Source of the DNA: Valencia hispanica
Taxonomy: Eukaryota; Chordata; Actinopteri; Cyprinodontiformes; Valenciidae
DNA: 64,000 nt
Assembly: GCA_963556495.2 (NCBI GenBank)
Contig: OY747713.1
Coordinates: 37,791,461-37,855,460 of the forward strand
Direction of reading: 5' to 3'
The position numbers were made by a program, and so were the translations under genes. This document shows, one piece after another, positions 1 to 11,779 of the stretch (within the stretch, counting starts at the first letter, position 1; the number at the start of each line of letters is the position of its first letter). A model generated the notes under the pieces. The model was not told where the DNA came from and did not search any database. It saw nothing but the letters and a program-made list of their open reading frames with translations.

Positions 1-215
1 CATCGGCTACATGCTAATTCCAACAACAGTAATTTATCATGTTGGAGTCCAAGTTTAAGTTTAAGTCCTGATGTTGCAAGTCCGAGTCCAAGTGCAAGTC
101 ATTGGCGTGCTGCTTAAGCCAAGTCAGAAGTCCCTGAAAAGTGACTCAAGTCAGGACTTGAGCGTAGGTCCAGGACTCGAGTATTCCATCCCTGTCTTGA
201 AGTGTGGTCGAGGAT
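1..215. repeat. Degenerate AAGTCC-rich simple repeat
   Basis: The stretch is built from loose repeats of AAGTCC, GAGTCCAAG and CAAGTCAGG. It ends next to a Tc1 transposase remnant. Similar GTC-rich runs recur in this window (38530-39405 and briefly near 58268). It has no coding character. Confidence 0.6.
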
Positions 216-224
216 CCCACAAAA

Positions 225-900
225 CCTTCCAAAAGAGAAAACATGGCCTCCACTCTGCATTTTGAACCTCCCTGACCTAAACTGACGGGTCAGGCAGGGG
301 GAGCATCCATAGTAACACTAGAGGAGCTGCAGAAATCCACAGTTCTGGTGGAATAATCTGTTGATAGAATAGATATGAGTTAAATTATGTGCTCAACAAA
401 TTTTACCTTTATGGAAGAGTGGCAAGGAAAAGTCCCATTTGTTGTTTGCTAGAAGCTATGCAATAAACATATAACATGTGAAAGATAATGCTCTGAGACC
501 AAAGTTAGCTTTGATAGGGCTAAATGTCTGCACATGATGCAAAACACACCACCCCAACACTGAAGCACGGTGGTGGCAGCATCAGGTTGTGCGAATCCTG
601 GTCAGAATCAATGGGAAGATGGATGTAGCTAACTGCAGGGCAATACTGGAGGAACCTGTTATTGGTTCCAAAAGATCCGAGACTGGGGTGGAGGTTTACC
701 TTCCAGCAAAACAATAACCCTAAACATACAGCCAGGGCTGTATGATGAAAGTGTATTCATATGCTGTTCATATGCTGTTCTGGCCCACTGAAAGTTCCCA
801 CCTAAATCCAACTTAGAATCTGTAGCAAACGATTAAATATAGTAATGTATAAAGCTGGTGGAGCGCCAGAAGACAGAAGAAGCTGTAAATGAAGTGAGGA
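225..900 (+). mobile_element. Tc1-like transposase remnant (family A)
   Basis: This is a decayed plus-strand copy of the commonest Tc1-like family here. Recognisable transposase segments run in the normal order: the CTAAACTGACGGGTCAGGC stretch at about 277, the GAGGAGCTGCAGAAATCCAC stretch at about 321, the GGTGGTGGCAGCATCA stretch (coding GGGSIM in intact copies) at about 570, and the AAACATACAGCCAGGGC stretch (coding KHTARA) at about 723. The frame is broken many times. The 5' end is replaced by the AAGTCC repeat, and no clear 3' inverted repeat is seen. Confidence 0.8.
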
Positions 901-953
901 AAAGACCAATGCATGTCACCCATAAACCCCCAATAAAGCACACTGTTCAATGG

Positions 954-1114
954 GTTTACATGCAGAAAAAGAAGATCAAATTATTGTCTTAGTCCGACTA
1001 TATTTGGACTTTTGCATATATGCATATATATACTTTAGTCCAGCTGAACTCTCTTAATCAAGCTAAGACACCCAGATAATGCGGTTAAAACACTGAATTT
1101 CTCTGCATGTAAAC
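954..1114. repeat. Short inverted-repeat unit, MITE-like
   Basis: A perfect 13-base inverted repeat, GTTTACATGCAGA at 954-966 and its complement at 1102-1114, brackets AT-rich DNA containing TATATGCATATATA. This could be a small non-autonomous DNA transposon or a chance hairpin. No target duplication was identified. Confidence 0.3.
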
Positions 1115-1722
1115 GACATCCCAGGTTTGTCGAGCCTATGACTGGCCGGTGCTCTCCCCCTTTCGGAGGTGCTCATTGTGCATGTCTTGTTTTTATGTTG
1201 TCTTATTAACTGCCACCAGCATTTGTTTACTATTTGTGTGACCCTAAAGGGCAACTGGAAGAGAGCCAACGCAAAAGGGCGAGCATTGCCACCTACCGTC
1301 GCGGAGTCGAACGCACTTCATTCAGTAATTCGATTTTCTTACTGAACTTGTATAATGGGATAAAGGCTCCTATTCTGGTTAAGGTTTTAGCTTGATTATT
1401 GCCATTGCTCGATTTACAGTAATGCAGATGCACTTGAGTGAACATTGTGGTTGCAACGTGACAAACTCAACAAATGGATAATAATGCTTTTAGACGTTAT
1501 TGTACACAATTATACACATCCGCATACGTCATGTCACATGATGTCAGACGTTGATGATCATTTCAGTCTCCATAAACCTCCTTAATGATAATGTCACAGG
1601 TTGAGAATAAAACAGAAAAATGAGCTCTACTTGACTCGTAGGTCAGTTCTCCATCTGTCATAAATAGTAACATGCAGCCTTTCAGAACTGACACAAAGCA
1701 TTTCATCTGTTCCATCAGAGAT

Positions 1723-1724
<2 letters not shown>
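1115..1724. other. Intergenic, no feature recognised
   Basis: The DNA has mixed composition with no convincing ORF and no repeat that I recognise. Confidence 0.5.

Positions 1725-1758
<34 letters not shown>
1725..1758. repeat. (TG)n microsatellite
   Basis: An uninterrupted TG dinucleotide run, followed by imperfect TGTGCATG units. Confidence 0.95.
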
Positions 1759-1763
<5 letters not shown>

Positions 1764-1789
1764 GCATGTGCATGTGTCTCAGGGGTGTA

Positions 1790-2100
1790 TTGTGTCAGAG
1801 GAGGTCAGCTGAGCGGCTGCTGGGGGAGGATCTGCCAATAAATTGGTCAAGCAGCCCCAGATGGGTTTCTAATAGTCCTAATCCAACAGGTCAACGTGCT
1901 GGGCTCTGCCTCTGTAAACCTGGTTTTCCTCTCCTTCTGCCTCCTCTTGCTCTCTTTGAACCCCACTCTGCTTACCTAACCCCCCCTTCTTCTCTGTCTC
2001 TCCAGCTCCTGTCTCTCCACAGAGGCAGCTAGAAGCTAATGAGGCTTGGCTGGCGTTTATCCAGCCGTCTATCCCCCTGTGGGCTCTCTGTTTATATACT
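1790..2100. promoter_or_regulatory. Candidate conserved non-coding block
   Basis: A high-complexity, non-repetitive segment containing AATAAATTGG, AGTCCTAATCC and GCTAATGAGGC homeodomain-type sites. Both strands carry open frames of 100 to 150 codons, but these have no family signature and one runs through the adjacent TG repeat, so I do not call them genes. An enhancer role is inference from the gene-desert setting. Confidence 0.25.
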
Positions 2101-2369
2101 TGAGGAAGAATTCTAAGTATCTTCAGGCTGAATATATTACAATTATCTGTATCAAAATGAATATTAAGATAGATCACTTTAGTCGTCTTATATTTGAGTA
2201 ATTTACATATTGGAGGACTTTTAAACACATGAAAACCTGAGTGGGAATGCTGTTTTAGAGAGACAAGTAAAGGATGGTGGGAATGGGAATTCCAAGTCAG
2301 ATGTTCACGGGCGGAAGGCAGGGGTTCCACCCCATTAAAAGGTTCCCAGAGCGGGGGAGATGCGCTCCA

Positions 2370-3060
2370 CCTCGAATAAGACAGTTCCCCTTATCTCTTC
2401 ACGGAACAAACAGATGGGAAATCATTCCTGCTTCCCTTGTGTCCGCGATGCACCTGCCTGCTTTCCATATAGAGGAACTCTCTCTGAGAACAAACACCAA
2501 ACGGCCTCCTGACGCACGCTTTGATGCTAAAATCTCCTGCTTTCCGCTATGAGGACATTCTCAATACCTCATTAACTTCCATTGCCAGAATTTGCAGACA
2601 AATCCGACTAATGAGACGGGGTTTTTTTTCTCAGAGAGCAAATTTCAAAAGCTACTTCAGTCTGACAGTCCACTTCACTGGTGCACATTTGATAAAATGT
2701 ACAGAGAGGGGCAAAATACATGAAAGGCGACGCTGTGGAATCGTGTGAGGAAAGAGACGGAGAGAAAATACGCCTGTCACACACAACCGCTGTCGCCGTC
2801 ATTAGTGCAAAGTGACAGTTTGCGGTGGCCCTTCACACAGCACAGAGAGTGTCTATGTGTGTCAGGGAGGCGAAGACAGCAGGATGTAATGTATTATATC
2901 AACAACAGGTTCGCTTCAGCACTCACAGCCAGCGAGCCAGTGTTAATTTTGCAGTATTATTATTCAGCCGAGCCGAGCTGAAGGTGTGATGACCCGAGCA
3001 GGTGACGGGACTAATTAACCACCGTTTGACCCTGCCCGCCTCAGACACCTGCTCTGTCTG
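2370..3060. promoter_or_regulatory. Candidate conserved non-coding block
   Basis: Complex sequence without transposon debris. It is rich in homeodomain-like and GATA-like sites (CTTATCT, CTCATTAACTT, GACTAATTAACCACC near 3009) and in CAGGTG-type E-boxes (about 3000). The small ORFs on both strands look fortuitous. Regulatory function is inferred only. Confidence 0.3.
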
Positions 3061-3070
3061 GCTCTGTGTT

Positions 3071-3120
3071 TGTGTGTGTGTGCATGCGTGTGCTTGTGCG
3101 TGTGTGTGTGTGTGTGTGTG
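3071..3120. repeat. (TG)n microsatellite
   Basis: TG repeats interrupted by GCATGCG and CTTGTGCG, ending in a clean run of about ten units. Confidence 0.9.
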
Positions 3121-3129
3121 CACTAACTG

Positions 3130-3950
3130 TGAGCTTAAGAAGAAATTTCTTATTCTTCCACCAGTGAGGGCGAGGTAATTGTGCACTCACCTGTCCATCA
3201 AGTGATTCAGGCATCATATTTCACTTGTTATCCCACACATGACTTCATTTGCATAGAAACACATTAAATGATCTCGCAGATGTTTGCAAATAAATGATAG
3301 ATGTTTTTTTTAGCACTCTTGAGTTAAAATGCTGGACTAAATTAGGTGTATAGAGCCACTGCTGGAGTGTGATGATGTAGTCAGGACGTTTGTTATGCTG
3401 ATATTTGGCAGATACTGCACTGCAAATCTCATTTTGCGAATAATAGTTAATTATTCTTGCATTAGTTTCCTTTAACTCGGATAGTAATGTGTCGGTTACA
3501 GCGTAGCCAGCTCAATGTCTGAAATGTTTTTTGTGTCCATATTTCTATGTATGTCTTATTATTTTAATTATGCTATTTGGGGTTTTTGTATTTTGGACAT
3601 ACACCATAATTAAAATGATCTAGTTTTCATATGTAATTTGAATTCTGGCTTAGACTGCTTGCCACAGAGTTTACTCATCGGCACATCAAAAGATTCTGAA
3701 ATATGAGTGTTGAAAATAAGACACGCAATACAAACTGCGTATAGACCCCACTGCTGCAAACGTTGCAGCTAAACAACAGCAACAAAATAATTTTATATCA
3801 TTCTATATTATGCAGATACTTTGTTCGCACTGAATAAGTTTTACACACATCTGCTTGTCTGTGTAACATACGCTGGCTTCTCTAGGCAAGCAGTATTATG
3901 GTTTACTAAGTATCTGCTGAACAGAACACAATGTATTCATGTAGCAGACT
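3130..3950. other. Intergenic, no feature recognised
   Basis: AT-rich unique-looking DNA. No ORF or repeat could be assigned. Confidence 0.5.
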
Positions 3951-3959
3951 CTAGTTCAA

Positions 3960-4115
3960 GTTTAATGCGACTCCAAAAAGGTGAGGTTCCATATTAGGTC
4001 CATTTTCATTCTCTATTTATATCGATAAACAAATATTTTCAATATCTCTTACCCTCTTTATGCTGATGATTGTGTGATTTATTGCTTTGCCAATTCAATT
4101 GATTGTGCAAACAAA
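3960..4115 (+). mobile_element. Non-LTR retrotransposon RT fragment
   Basis: Conceptual translation with frame breaks resembles the RT palm region. A degenerate GVPQGSILGP-like stretch at about 3980 is followed by a YINNIF-like segment. A YADDCVIY-like segment lies at about 4060-4085 (ATGCTGATGATTGTGTGATT). YADD is the RT catalytic motif, which supports a dead LINE fragment. The clade is not resolved. Confidence 0.55.
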
Positions 4116-4729
4116 TATCAAATTATAAATATATAAATATAAAATACTAAATTAGATCAATCACTGCGTGTCCAATCCATAAAATAGAATAAATTCTCCC
4201 AAGGTTAATGATTTCTAATTCAGCAAATGGTTTAATGAAACATTACTTGCTCCAAAGAATGTTTTTGTCTTCAAGTCTGCTTTGCATTGTGAATTGGTTG
4301 TTTGGACACATACCAAAATGTGCTAATTAGTCTTAAACTAATCACAATTAGTTTAAATCAATTTAGCTTCACTCTCAAAACTCTTCATACAAGCCTTGGT
4401 CTTTAAGCAAACACATTCATACTGAATTGTGACATCACGATCAATTCATTGGTTATTGTTTCTACTTCTTTGAATATTTGTCTGTTTTACTGTTTTACTT
4501 TTGATAGTTAGTTTTATTATTCATTCTTCTTCTACTTAGTAGTTTAGTTGTGTGTTACTAGCTTAGTGAGTTTGTTGATTAAAGTGTTTTGACCGATTTT
4601 TTTTTGTAATAAACTCTTGTATTTTGGAAAGTCATTGTTTGCCATTATTCCAAATACATATGGAGCAACTTGCTGTGCAAAGAACGCCAATACCTTATTC
4701 CTTCATCTATTGTTTAATTATTTCAGGCT
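4116..4729. other. AT-rich intergenic DNA
   Basis: No gene and no repeat that I recognise. Confidence 0.5.
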
Positions 4730-5082
4730 TACAGTGAGGAACAAAAGTATTTGAACACCCAGCAATTTTGCAGGTTCTCCCACTTAGAAATTATGGAGGG
4801 GTCTGAAATTCACATTGTAGGTGCATTTCCACTGTGAGAGACGGCATTTTAAAAAACTCAGGAAATCACATTGTCTGATTTTTAAAGAATTTATTTGTAT
4901 TTTATTGCTGTATATAAGTATTTGAACACCTGAGAAAATCAGTGTTAATATTTGTTACAGAAGCCTTTGTTTGCAGTTACACAGGTCAAACGTGTCCTGT
5001 GGTTCTTGACCAGGATTGCACACACTGACACAAGGATTTTGGCCCACTCCTCCACACAGATCTGCTGTAGATCCGTCAGGTT

Positions 5083-5409
5083 TCAGGGCTGTCGCTGAGC
5101 AACATGGAGCTTCAGCTCTAGATTTTCTATTGGATTTAGGTCTCGAGACTGGTTAGGCCACTCCAGAACCTTGATATGCTTTTTACTGAGCCACTCCTTG
5201 GTTATCCTGGCTGTGTGCTTCAGGTCATTGTCATGTTGGAAGACCCAGCCACGACCAATCTTCAATGCTCTGACTGAGGGAAGGAGGTCGTTGCTGAAAA
5301 TCTCACAAAACATGGCCCCATTCATCCTTTTCTTAATACAGAGCAGTCGTCCTGTCCCCTTCGCAGAAAAGCACCCCCAAAGCATGATGTTTCCACCCCC
5401 ATTCTTCAC
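5083..5409 (-). pseudogene. Tc1-like transposase, C-terminal DDE part
   Basis: Contains [35 protein letters not shown] (second catalytic D) and [15 protein letters not shown] (the E of DD34E). The usual W after ENL is lost. The first aspartate region lies upstream in a broken frame. Confidence 0.85.
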
Positions 5410-5554
5410 AGTAGGGATGGTGTTCTTGGGATGCAGCTCATCCTTCTTTTTCCTTCAAACACAGCGAGTGAAGTTTAAACCAAAAAGTTCTATTTTGGTC
5501 TCATCTGACCACATTACTTTCTCCCATGCCTCCTCTGGATCATCCAGATAGTCA

Positions 5555-5935
5555 TTAGCAAACTTCGGATGTGATGACTTGAGCAGGGTAACCTTCCAGG
5601 CATGTTTTTAAACCATGTAGTGTTCTACCAACAGTAACCCTTGAAACTGTGGTCCCAGCTCTCTCCCTGTCGTTGACCAGCTCCTCTCGTGTATTTCTGG
5701 GCTGATTCCTCACATTTTCTATCATCAGTGATACCCCACGAGGTGAGATCTTGCATGGAGCCCCAGTCCGAGGGAGACTGACAGTCATCTTTAGCCACTT
5801 CCATTTTCTAACAGTTGCTCCAACAGTTGATGTATTTTCACCAAGCTGCTTGGCAATTGCCCCGTAAACCTTTCCAGCCTTGTGGGGGTCTACAATTTTG
5901 TCTCTGTCTTTTGACAGCTCTTTGGTCTTGCCCAT
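5555..5935 (-). pseudogene. Tc1-like transposase, N-terminal DNA-binding part
   Basis: Contains [19 protein letters not shown], the usual Tc1 start, with HTH-like helices to about residue 75 and the [10 protein letters not shown] linker. The frame fails near residue 120, before the catalytic domain. It belongs to the 4732-6289 element. Confidence 0.85.
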
Positions 5936-6497
5936 GGTAGTAGTTGGAGTCTCCCTGACTGTGGGGTGGACAGGTGTCTTTAACGAGCTCAGACAGGTGC
6001 TATTAATTTAGATTAATAAGAGGAGTAGAGGCGACCTTTTAAAGGCAGAGTAACAAATCTTTGAGAGCCAGAATTCTTGCTGTTTGCCAGGTGTTCAAAC
6101 ACTTATGTGCAGCAATAAAATACAAATAAATTCTTTAAAAATCAGACAACGTGACTTCCTGATTTTTAAAAGAATACCGTCTCTCACAGTGGAAATGCAC
6201 CTACAATGTGAATTTCAGAGCCCTCCATAATTTCTGACCGGGAGAACTTGCAAAATTGCAGGGCGTTCAAATACTTATGTTCCTCTCTGTATTAGGCTGG
6301 TAATCATAAATACTAACTGAGACTAAACTAATTGGCTATTATTATTTTTTGCTGGATTCCAGGATGGTTCCCCAAACTTGGTAATTTTGACATACAATTA
6401 TTAATCTTATTAATAATTGTCCTAAGCAATTATTCATAGCCAAAACCTACCTATCTCTGTCACAACACCTTCAAGAAGTCAGACTCCAACTTCCAAC

Positions 6498-7433
6498 ATG
6501 GCCAAGACCAGAGAGATGTCTAGGGATGTCAGGGACAAAATTGTACACCAGCACAAGATTGGGATGAGCCAGTAACTATACTATGAACAGTAACTATACT
6601 CGGGGGGGGGGTTGTGGTCAATGACCTGAAGAGAGGATTGGGAGAGTGTTATGTTGTCAGATGAGACCAAAATAGAGCTCTTTGGTACACAACTATTTTA
6701 TACACAACTCACTGTTTTTTGAGGGGGAAGAATGCTGAGTTGCATCCCAAGAACACCATGCCCACTTTGAAGCATGGGATTGGAAACATTATGGTTTTGG
6801 GCAGCTTTTCTGCAAAGGGGACAGGACGACTGATCCGTATTAAGGAAAAGATGAATGGGGCCATGTATCGTGAGATTTTGTGCAAAAACCTGCTACCATC
6901 TGTGAGAGCATTGAAGAGGAAACGTGGCTGGATCTTCCAACACATCGCCCAGGCAATGAAGGAGTAGCTACTAAAAAGCATTTCAAGTTTCTGGACTAGC
7001 ATAGCCAGTCTCCAGACCTCAATCCCACAGAGAATCTGTGGAGGGAGTGGAAAGTCTGTGTTGCCCAGCAACGGTCCCAAAACATCCCAGCTCTAGAGAA
7101 GATCTTCATTGAAGAATGGACCAAAATACCAGCTACAGTATGTGCAAACCTTGTGAAGACCTACAGGAAACGTTTGACCTCTATCATTGCCAACCAAGGT
7201 TACTTTACAAAGGACTAAAGTTAACTTTTGTTATTGGCCAAATACTTAATTTCTGCACTATTATATAAATAATTTCTTTAAAAATCATACAATGTGATTT
7301 CCTGGATTTTTTTTAATATTCTGTCTCTCACAGTTGACTTGTACCTATGATAAAAATTACAAACCTCTCTCATATTTTTATATGGGGACAACTTGCACAA
7401 TCGGTGGCTGCTAAATACTTTTTTGCCCAACTG
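6498..7433 (+). mobile_element. Truncated Tc1-like transposon, second family
   Basis: Plus-strand remnant. It starts near ATGGCCAAGACC at 6498 (MAKTREMSRDVRDKIV), then loses most of the DNA-binding domain near 6570-6620, where a G-run lies. It resumes with the DDE half at 6719-6967 ([21 protein letters not shown], where the usual W-G-C is altered), and then [11 protein letters not shown] at about 7024. The right inverted repeat ends CCAACTG followed by TA at 7434-7435. No left inverted repeat is seen. Its sequence differs from the neighbour at 4732-6289. Confidence 0.85.
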
Positions 7434-7435
7434 TA

Positions 7436-8690
7436 CATGGGTTATTATTTCTAATCACGGTGTGCATTTACTTTTTATGGTCATGCATCTAAGTATTTGT
7501 CTACTGTTGAGGGAATATTTGGGCTATGTTAACAGATATAATTTTATATAGACTGTTTTGGTGTAAACTTTTAATTATTTTAAGTGTGTCAACTGAATCA
7601 TTTTATACGTATTCTGTCAAATATCTTGTACTCTCCTTGGATGTCTTCATTAGGGGGTTTTAATGCTATGACTTGTGAATAATATTATGCTGAAGCCGTT
7701 CTTGGCCAGGTCAGCCTTGAAAAAGAGGTCCTGACCTCAATGGTTTTTATCTGCTTAAAGAAAAGGGGAATAAGAAAAAAAAAGAAATGGGTCCAACATG
7801 ATGGGGAACTTGAACCTATTATTTGGTGGCACTTATGGACTGTGTATAGTTCATTGATATTTCAACCCGAGATGATTTGGCCATCATTAAGTACATAAAA
7901 TAATAGTTCTATAATGTTAAATAATAATAATAATGAAAATTGCAACACAGATGATCACCAATCTCGGCTTGTTAAATGCTTAAAGTGGCTGAAACAGCAT
8001 AAAGAGTTTGGCCTAATAACTGATTAATTTGGCACTCACTGACTGTGTAAAGAGAGTAAACTTTCAGCCTAAGATGGTCAGGAGATCATTAACTGTTCAG
8101 AAAGCCAAACACCCAAACATCCAAAAAATAGCAATTCTATGGAACAAAGTTACTTGCAGTAGCACACTGTACGTTTACACACCATTCATCCAGATACACA
8201 AAATGAAGCGAAGACGCATGAAACGTGACACACGTAAAGTATAGTTTCTGATACACTAACATACGTGAAAAATCCACTGCTTACCAGTGGATTAACGCTT
8301 GTCCAGGCTGCATCAAACTAATTTGCAGCATTAAAACCAAGACCATACTGTCAGGCTTTCAGAGAGTTTAGGCAGAGGGGAGCAGAGGAAGCTTGTAATC
8401 GGGTAGTGTGTTATATGTAATTAAATCGTATGCAGTCATTCACTTTTCTATTTTAATCAGGAAGAGAATGACCATATTCAAAATGTTTTTAAATAAATAT
8501 AAAATCATAATTATTAAAGAGGGAAATATTTTTAAGGAAAATAATTTGCGTTAAGATAATAGGTTATTTTTTAAAGACAAGAAAATCACTAACCACCCCA
8601 TGGCAATTCTAAATTCATTTAGAGTTTAATACAAAAACTCTTTATGTATTAATTTATTATAAAAAGGTACATATTCTAGCCTGGCAAGGC
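7436..8690. other. AT-rich intergenic DNA
   Basis: No gene is supported. A small ORF at 8029-8244 lacks any domain signature. Confidence 0.5.
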
Positions 8691-8692
8691 AT

Positions 8693-8694
<2 letters not shown>

Positions 8695-8730
<36 letters not shown>
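8695..8730. repeat. (TA)n microsatellite
   Basis: An uninterrupted TA run followed by CATA units. Confidence 0.95.
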
Positions 8731-8734
<4 letters not shown>

Positions 8735-8763
8735 CATAAATACATACATAGACAAACTCAATC

Positions 8764-9165
8764 CTAAGGCCGGAATCTACGGCTGTCTTTCAAACTGTCC
8801 CTACACCCAATTGGACAGCACTAGGACCAACCAGAGCAACGACCAATGTAACATATTCATAGCAACGGAAATCAGTCAACAGGTAGTCTGCCATACATCG
8901 TTGAAGAAGAAGAACGGGATTGTTATGGCGTCCAACAACTTCTGTCATTTTCGTCAGAAAAATATGAGAATATCTGGTGTACTGACAACAGACTCTTCCT
9001 GAGCCACCGCCTTCTTTGTTGTTTTGCTCCGTCACAGGTCTGCCGTAATGGTGCTAAACCCGCCCAACGTCTCTCTACAGACATGGAGCACCGTGACCTA
9101 CACTTATCCGGGCAAATGGTAGAACTGCTGAGGTTACAATGGAGTGTGGCTAGAACAACCAGCAA
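8764..9165. repeat. Interspersed repeat, probable non-autonomous DNA element
   Basis: This has the texture of a dispersed fish repeat: a moderately GC-rich block with AACCCGCCCAACG and GGTAGAACTGCTGAGG. It is embedded in AT-rich DNA and carries overlapping short ORFs on both strands. No termini or transposase could be identified. AAGGCCGGA recurs directly at about 9472. Confidence 0.35.
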
Positions 9166-9779
9166 ATTCTTTGGTACTGCTATGATTTGTCTAGATTTCT
9201 ATACTATCAATTTACCAATTTACATGAAATGTGCAGTTTTTATTCTGTTTCAACTTCTTCAAGAATTATTTTTTCAGGAAAGAAAATTAAAGCCACAAGA
9301 AGTTAAAAACTATTGCTTAATTGTAATATTCTCGGAGTTTATAAAGTATGCTGACCACATATTCAGCATCTTTTCAGGCTCTGGCAAGATGAACAGGATT
9401 CTTCTTCAATCAGTAAGCTATAACTGGGGGAGTTTTACTGTATATGATCTGTTATTAAGTGTCCATCTTTAAGGCCGGAGACATGGCTGCAGAAAGAGAT
9501 TTTATCTGGACTGTCAGGATTCAGTATATCTAGACAGACAGGAGACGTTTAGTGTTTCAAAGTGCTGACCATGCAGACCCTTCGGAAGATGTCAGCACAT
9601 ATCAAAAGCTGACTGCCTAAAAGTCAAACTAACGCGAGAAAGTGTGACAACACCCATTTACATCACTGAGGAGATGAAGCAGAAAAAGTAGTCAAAACCA
9701 ACATGACCAACACTAAAAACATGTGGAAGCCCAATATGGCGGCCACTACTGTGTTTCATGGTGCAGATGATGTGTTTAG

Positions 9780-10550
9780 GATGATGTTGCAGAAGTAGTT
9801 TTCTGGCAAAGAACGTGTTTTGCATGTAGCCCTAAAAAATCTATTCTTGTGTCAACCAAACAGAGCTTCCTCCTGCTGTGTTCCCTACAAGCCTTGTGGC
9901 AGAACTTCCTTTGCTTTGTTTTTTTTTGCAGTGGGTTTCTCCTTGCAATTCTTCCATAGAGGCCAGATTTGTTGAGTGAATGAGTAATAGTTGCCTTGTC
10001 AACAAATTCTCCCACCCGAACAGTGGATATCTGCAGCTCCTCCAGATTTACCATGCACCTCTAGGCTGCTTTGTTGATTAATGTTCTCATTGTCTGGCCT
10101 GTTTGTGTTGATATACTGTCTTGACTTGATACGTTAGCAGTTTTTTTCATGCTCACAACTACCAGATGATGTATTTAACAGTTCTTCAAGAGTTTCTCAA
10201 GGCTTAAGATTATTGTTTTCTAACCAAACTTTGTTTTAATCCTTACCACAAGCGTATCCCTGGCCTGTTGGTCTTCATGATGCAGGCTGTTCACTTATCT
10301 TCCCAATGAACTTGTCAGGCTTTCACAGAACAGGTGGATTTGTGATGCGATGAAGTTACACTCAGGTGCACTTTATATAAATGAGGTCCCCTCTGAATTA
10401 GTTGGAACTGGTTGCAATGGATTTCATTTAGGGGTGTAAGAGAAAGGGGGCTGAATACAAATGCAAACCATTTAGATTTTTGTTTATAAAATATTTGATT
10501 ACCATGCATTGTTTTCCATCCACTTAAAAAAACAATACACCACTTCATTT
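9780..10550 (-). mobile_element. Tc1-like remnant (family A), 5' half
   Basis: Minus-strand copy. The 10430-10550 part (GGGGGCTGAATACAAATGCA and on) is the inner inverted repeat and 5' leader. The 9840-10080 part matches the transposase region encoding the GRIARRNP and LEELQISTVRVGEFVD segments. The catalytic half is missing beyond 9780. Confidence 0.8.
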
Positions 10551-10559
10551 TACTTTATT

Positions 10560-11718
10560 TTAATTTATTTGAGCAGGGAGAAGACATAAAACAATGTTAC
10601 ATTTAGTAGAAGCCCTTGTTCTGTCTGTTGACCCTCTAGCCAACGACTAATTTCCAGACTCTTCCAGACTCTTCCAGTCCCTGTTTAGGCTTTTAAAAGT
10701 CCACCTTTAAAAAACAATAATACAAAGAAACATCTAAAACTAAGAGTAGGATCTGACTTCAGTGTCAAGTTTCAGTGTCCACATGTTTATCTCTGAGCAA
10801 TTTTTCACAAGAAATGTAAAAGTTTCTAGGCTAGTCAACTGTTACTGGTTGCATATTGTTCAAAAATTTGGAGTCCTTAAATGAGAAAGATGATCATCCA
10901 ATTGATGTTTTGGACCTTGTGTTGGTCTCTCCCAAAGAATCCCAGTAAAATAGATAAACGTTTGTCATAACTTGACAAAACCTAAAGCTGTCTGGTCGGT
11001 GTAAAAACTTTTGTAAGGCTTTTTGTATAGCAAGTTTGAAGATTATTTAAATAAAATATTTACATTTTCCTCTTAGCAAAACAAAACATAGAAATAGACA
11101 GGGGCTATAAAACATGAAAAACTCTATATATTCAATTAATATCAATAATTTATACAACTTGAAAAATCACAGAGAAAATAGTTTAAAAAATAAATGGAAA
11201 AAAGTACACAAAGACCAATAAGAGGATATTATTGTTATACTGCAGCTATTAGTATACAGTAGCATATTGCAATAAAATCCTATTTTTTCAGATTTGGTCA
11301 TTTATGTATTGTTAACTAGGTCTTTTTAATTCCCCTTTTTCTCCATATTAACCTGTTCTATCATAAGAATTGTATTTATTTTTCTATCTTGGTGTACCCA
11401 GGTCCTTTGTTAATGCATGTTTCTTTAATAAATGTTGTGCTTCATAAATGGTCACATGCCACCTGGACTGAAAAGAAAAATCTGAAAACAAAGTTCCTAA
11501 TCTATTAAACAAAGGCCCTCAGCTGCAAACATAGGAATTCACTCTGTAAATGTTTAGTAATAGCTATTTATCAAAAGTATGTACAAACATGCAGCTAATG
11601 CAAATATCTGTCTACATAAAACCAGTTAAATAGCAATATTCATGACAAGCTAAAATGGAGTGGAATAAATCATGATAAAATAGGTCAGCTAGTTTAGCCT
11701 GATTTGTTTTCATTCAAA
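10560..11718. other. AT-rich intergenic DNA
   Basis: No gene, RNA or recognisable mobile element is seen. Confidence 0.5.
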
Positions 11719-11722
11719 ATAA

Positions 11723-11735
11723 CCCCCCCCCCCCC

Positions 11736-11770
<35 letters not shown>

Positions 11771-11776
11771 CACACA
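11723..11776. repeat. Poly-C plus (CA)n microsatellite
   Basis: About 13 C residues run into a CA array that carries one CAAACA interruption. Confidence 0.95.
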
Positions 11777-11779
11777 ACC

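Larger units (their letters stand above)
4732..6289 (-). mobile_element. Full-length Tc1-like transposon, transposase dead
   Basis: Both ends are intact. The left end starts CAGTGAGGAACAAAAG and the right end is its imperfect inverse. Both are flanked by TA (4730-4731 and 6290-6291), the Tc1/mariner target duplication. Long inverted repeats of about 200 bases include the CTCTCACAGTGGAAATGCACC stretch at both ends. The minus-strand transposase is split. An N-terminal part at 5555-5935 has [12 protein letters not shown], a paired-like helix-turn-helix and a GAPCKIS linker. A C-terminal part at 5083-5409 has [19 protein letters not shown], the [11 protein letters not shown] aspartate motif and DLNPIENL with the catalytic glutamate. 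The segment joining them holds breaks, so no full protein can be made. Confidence 0.92.
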
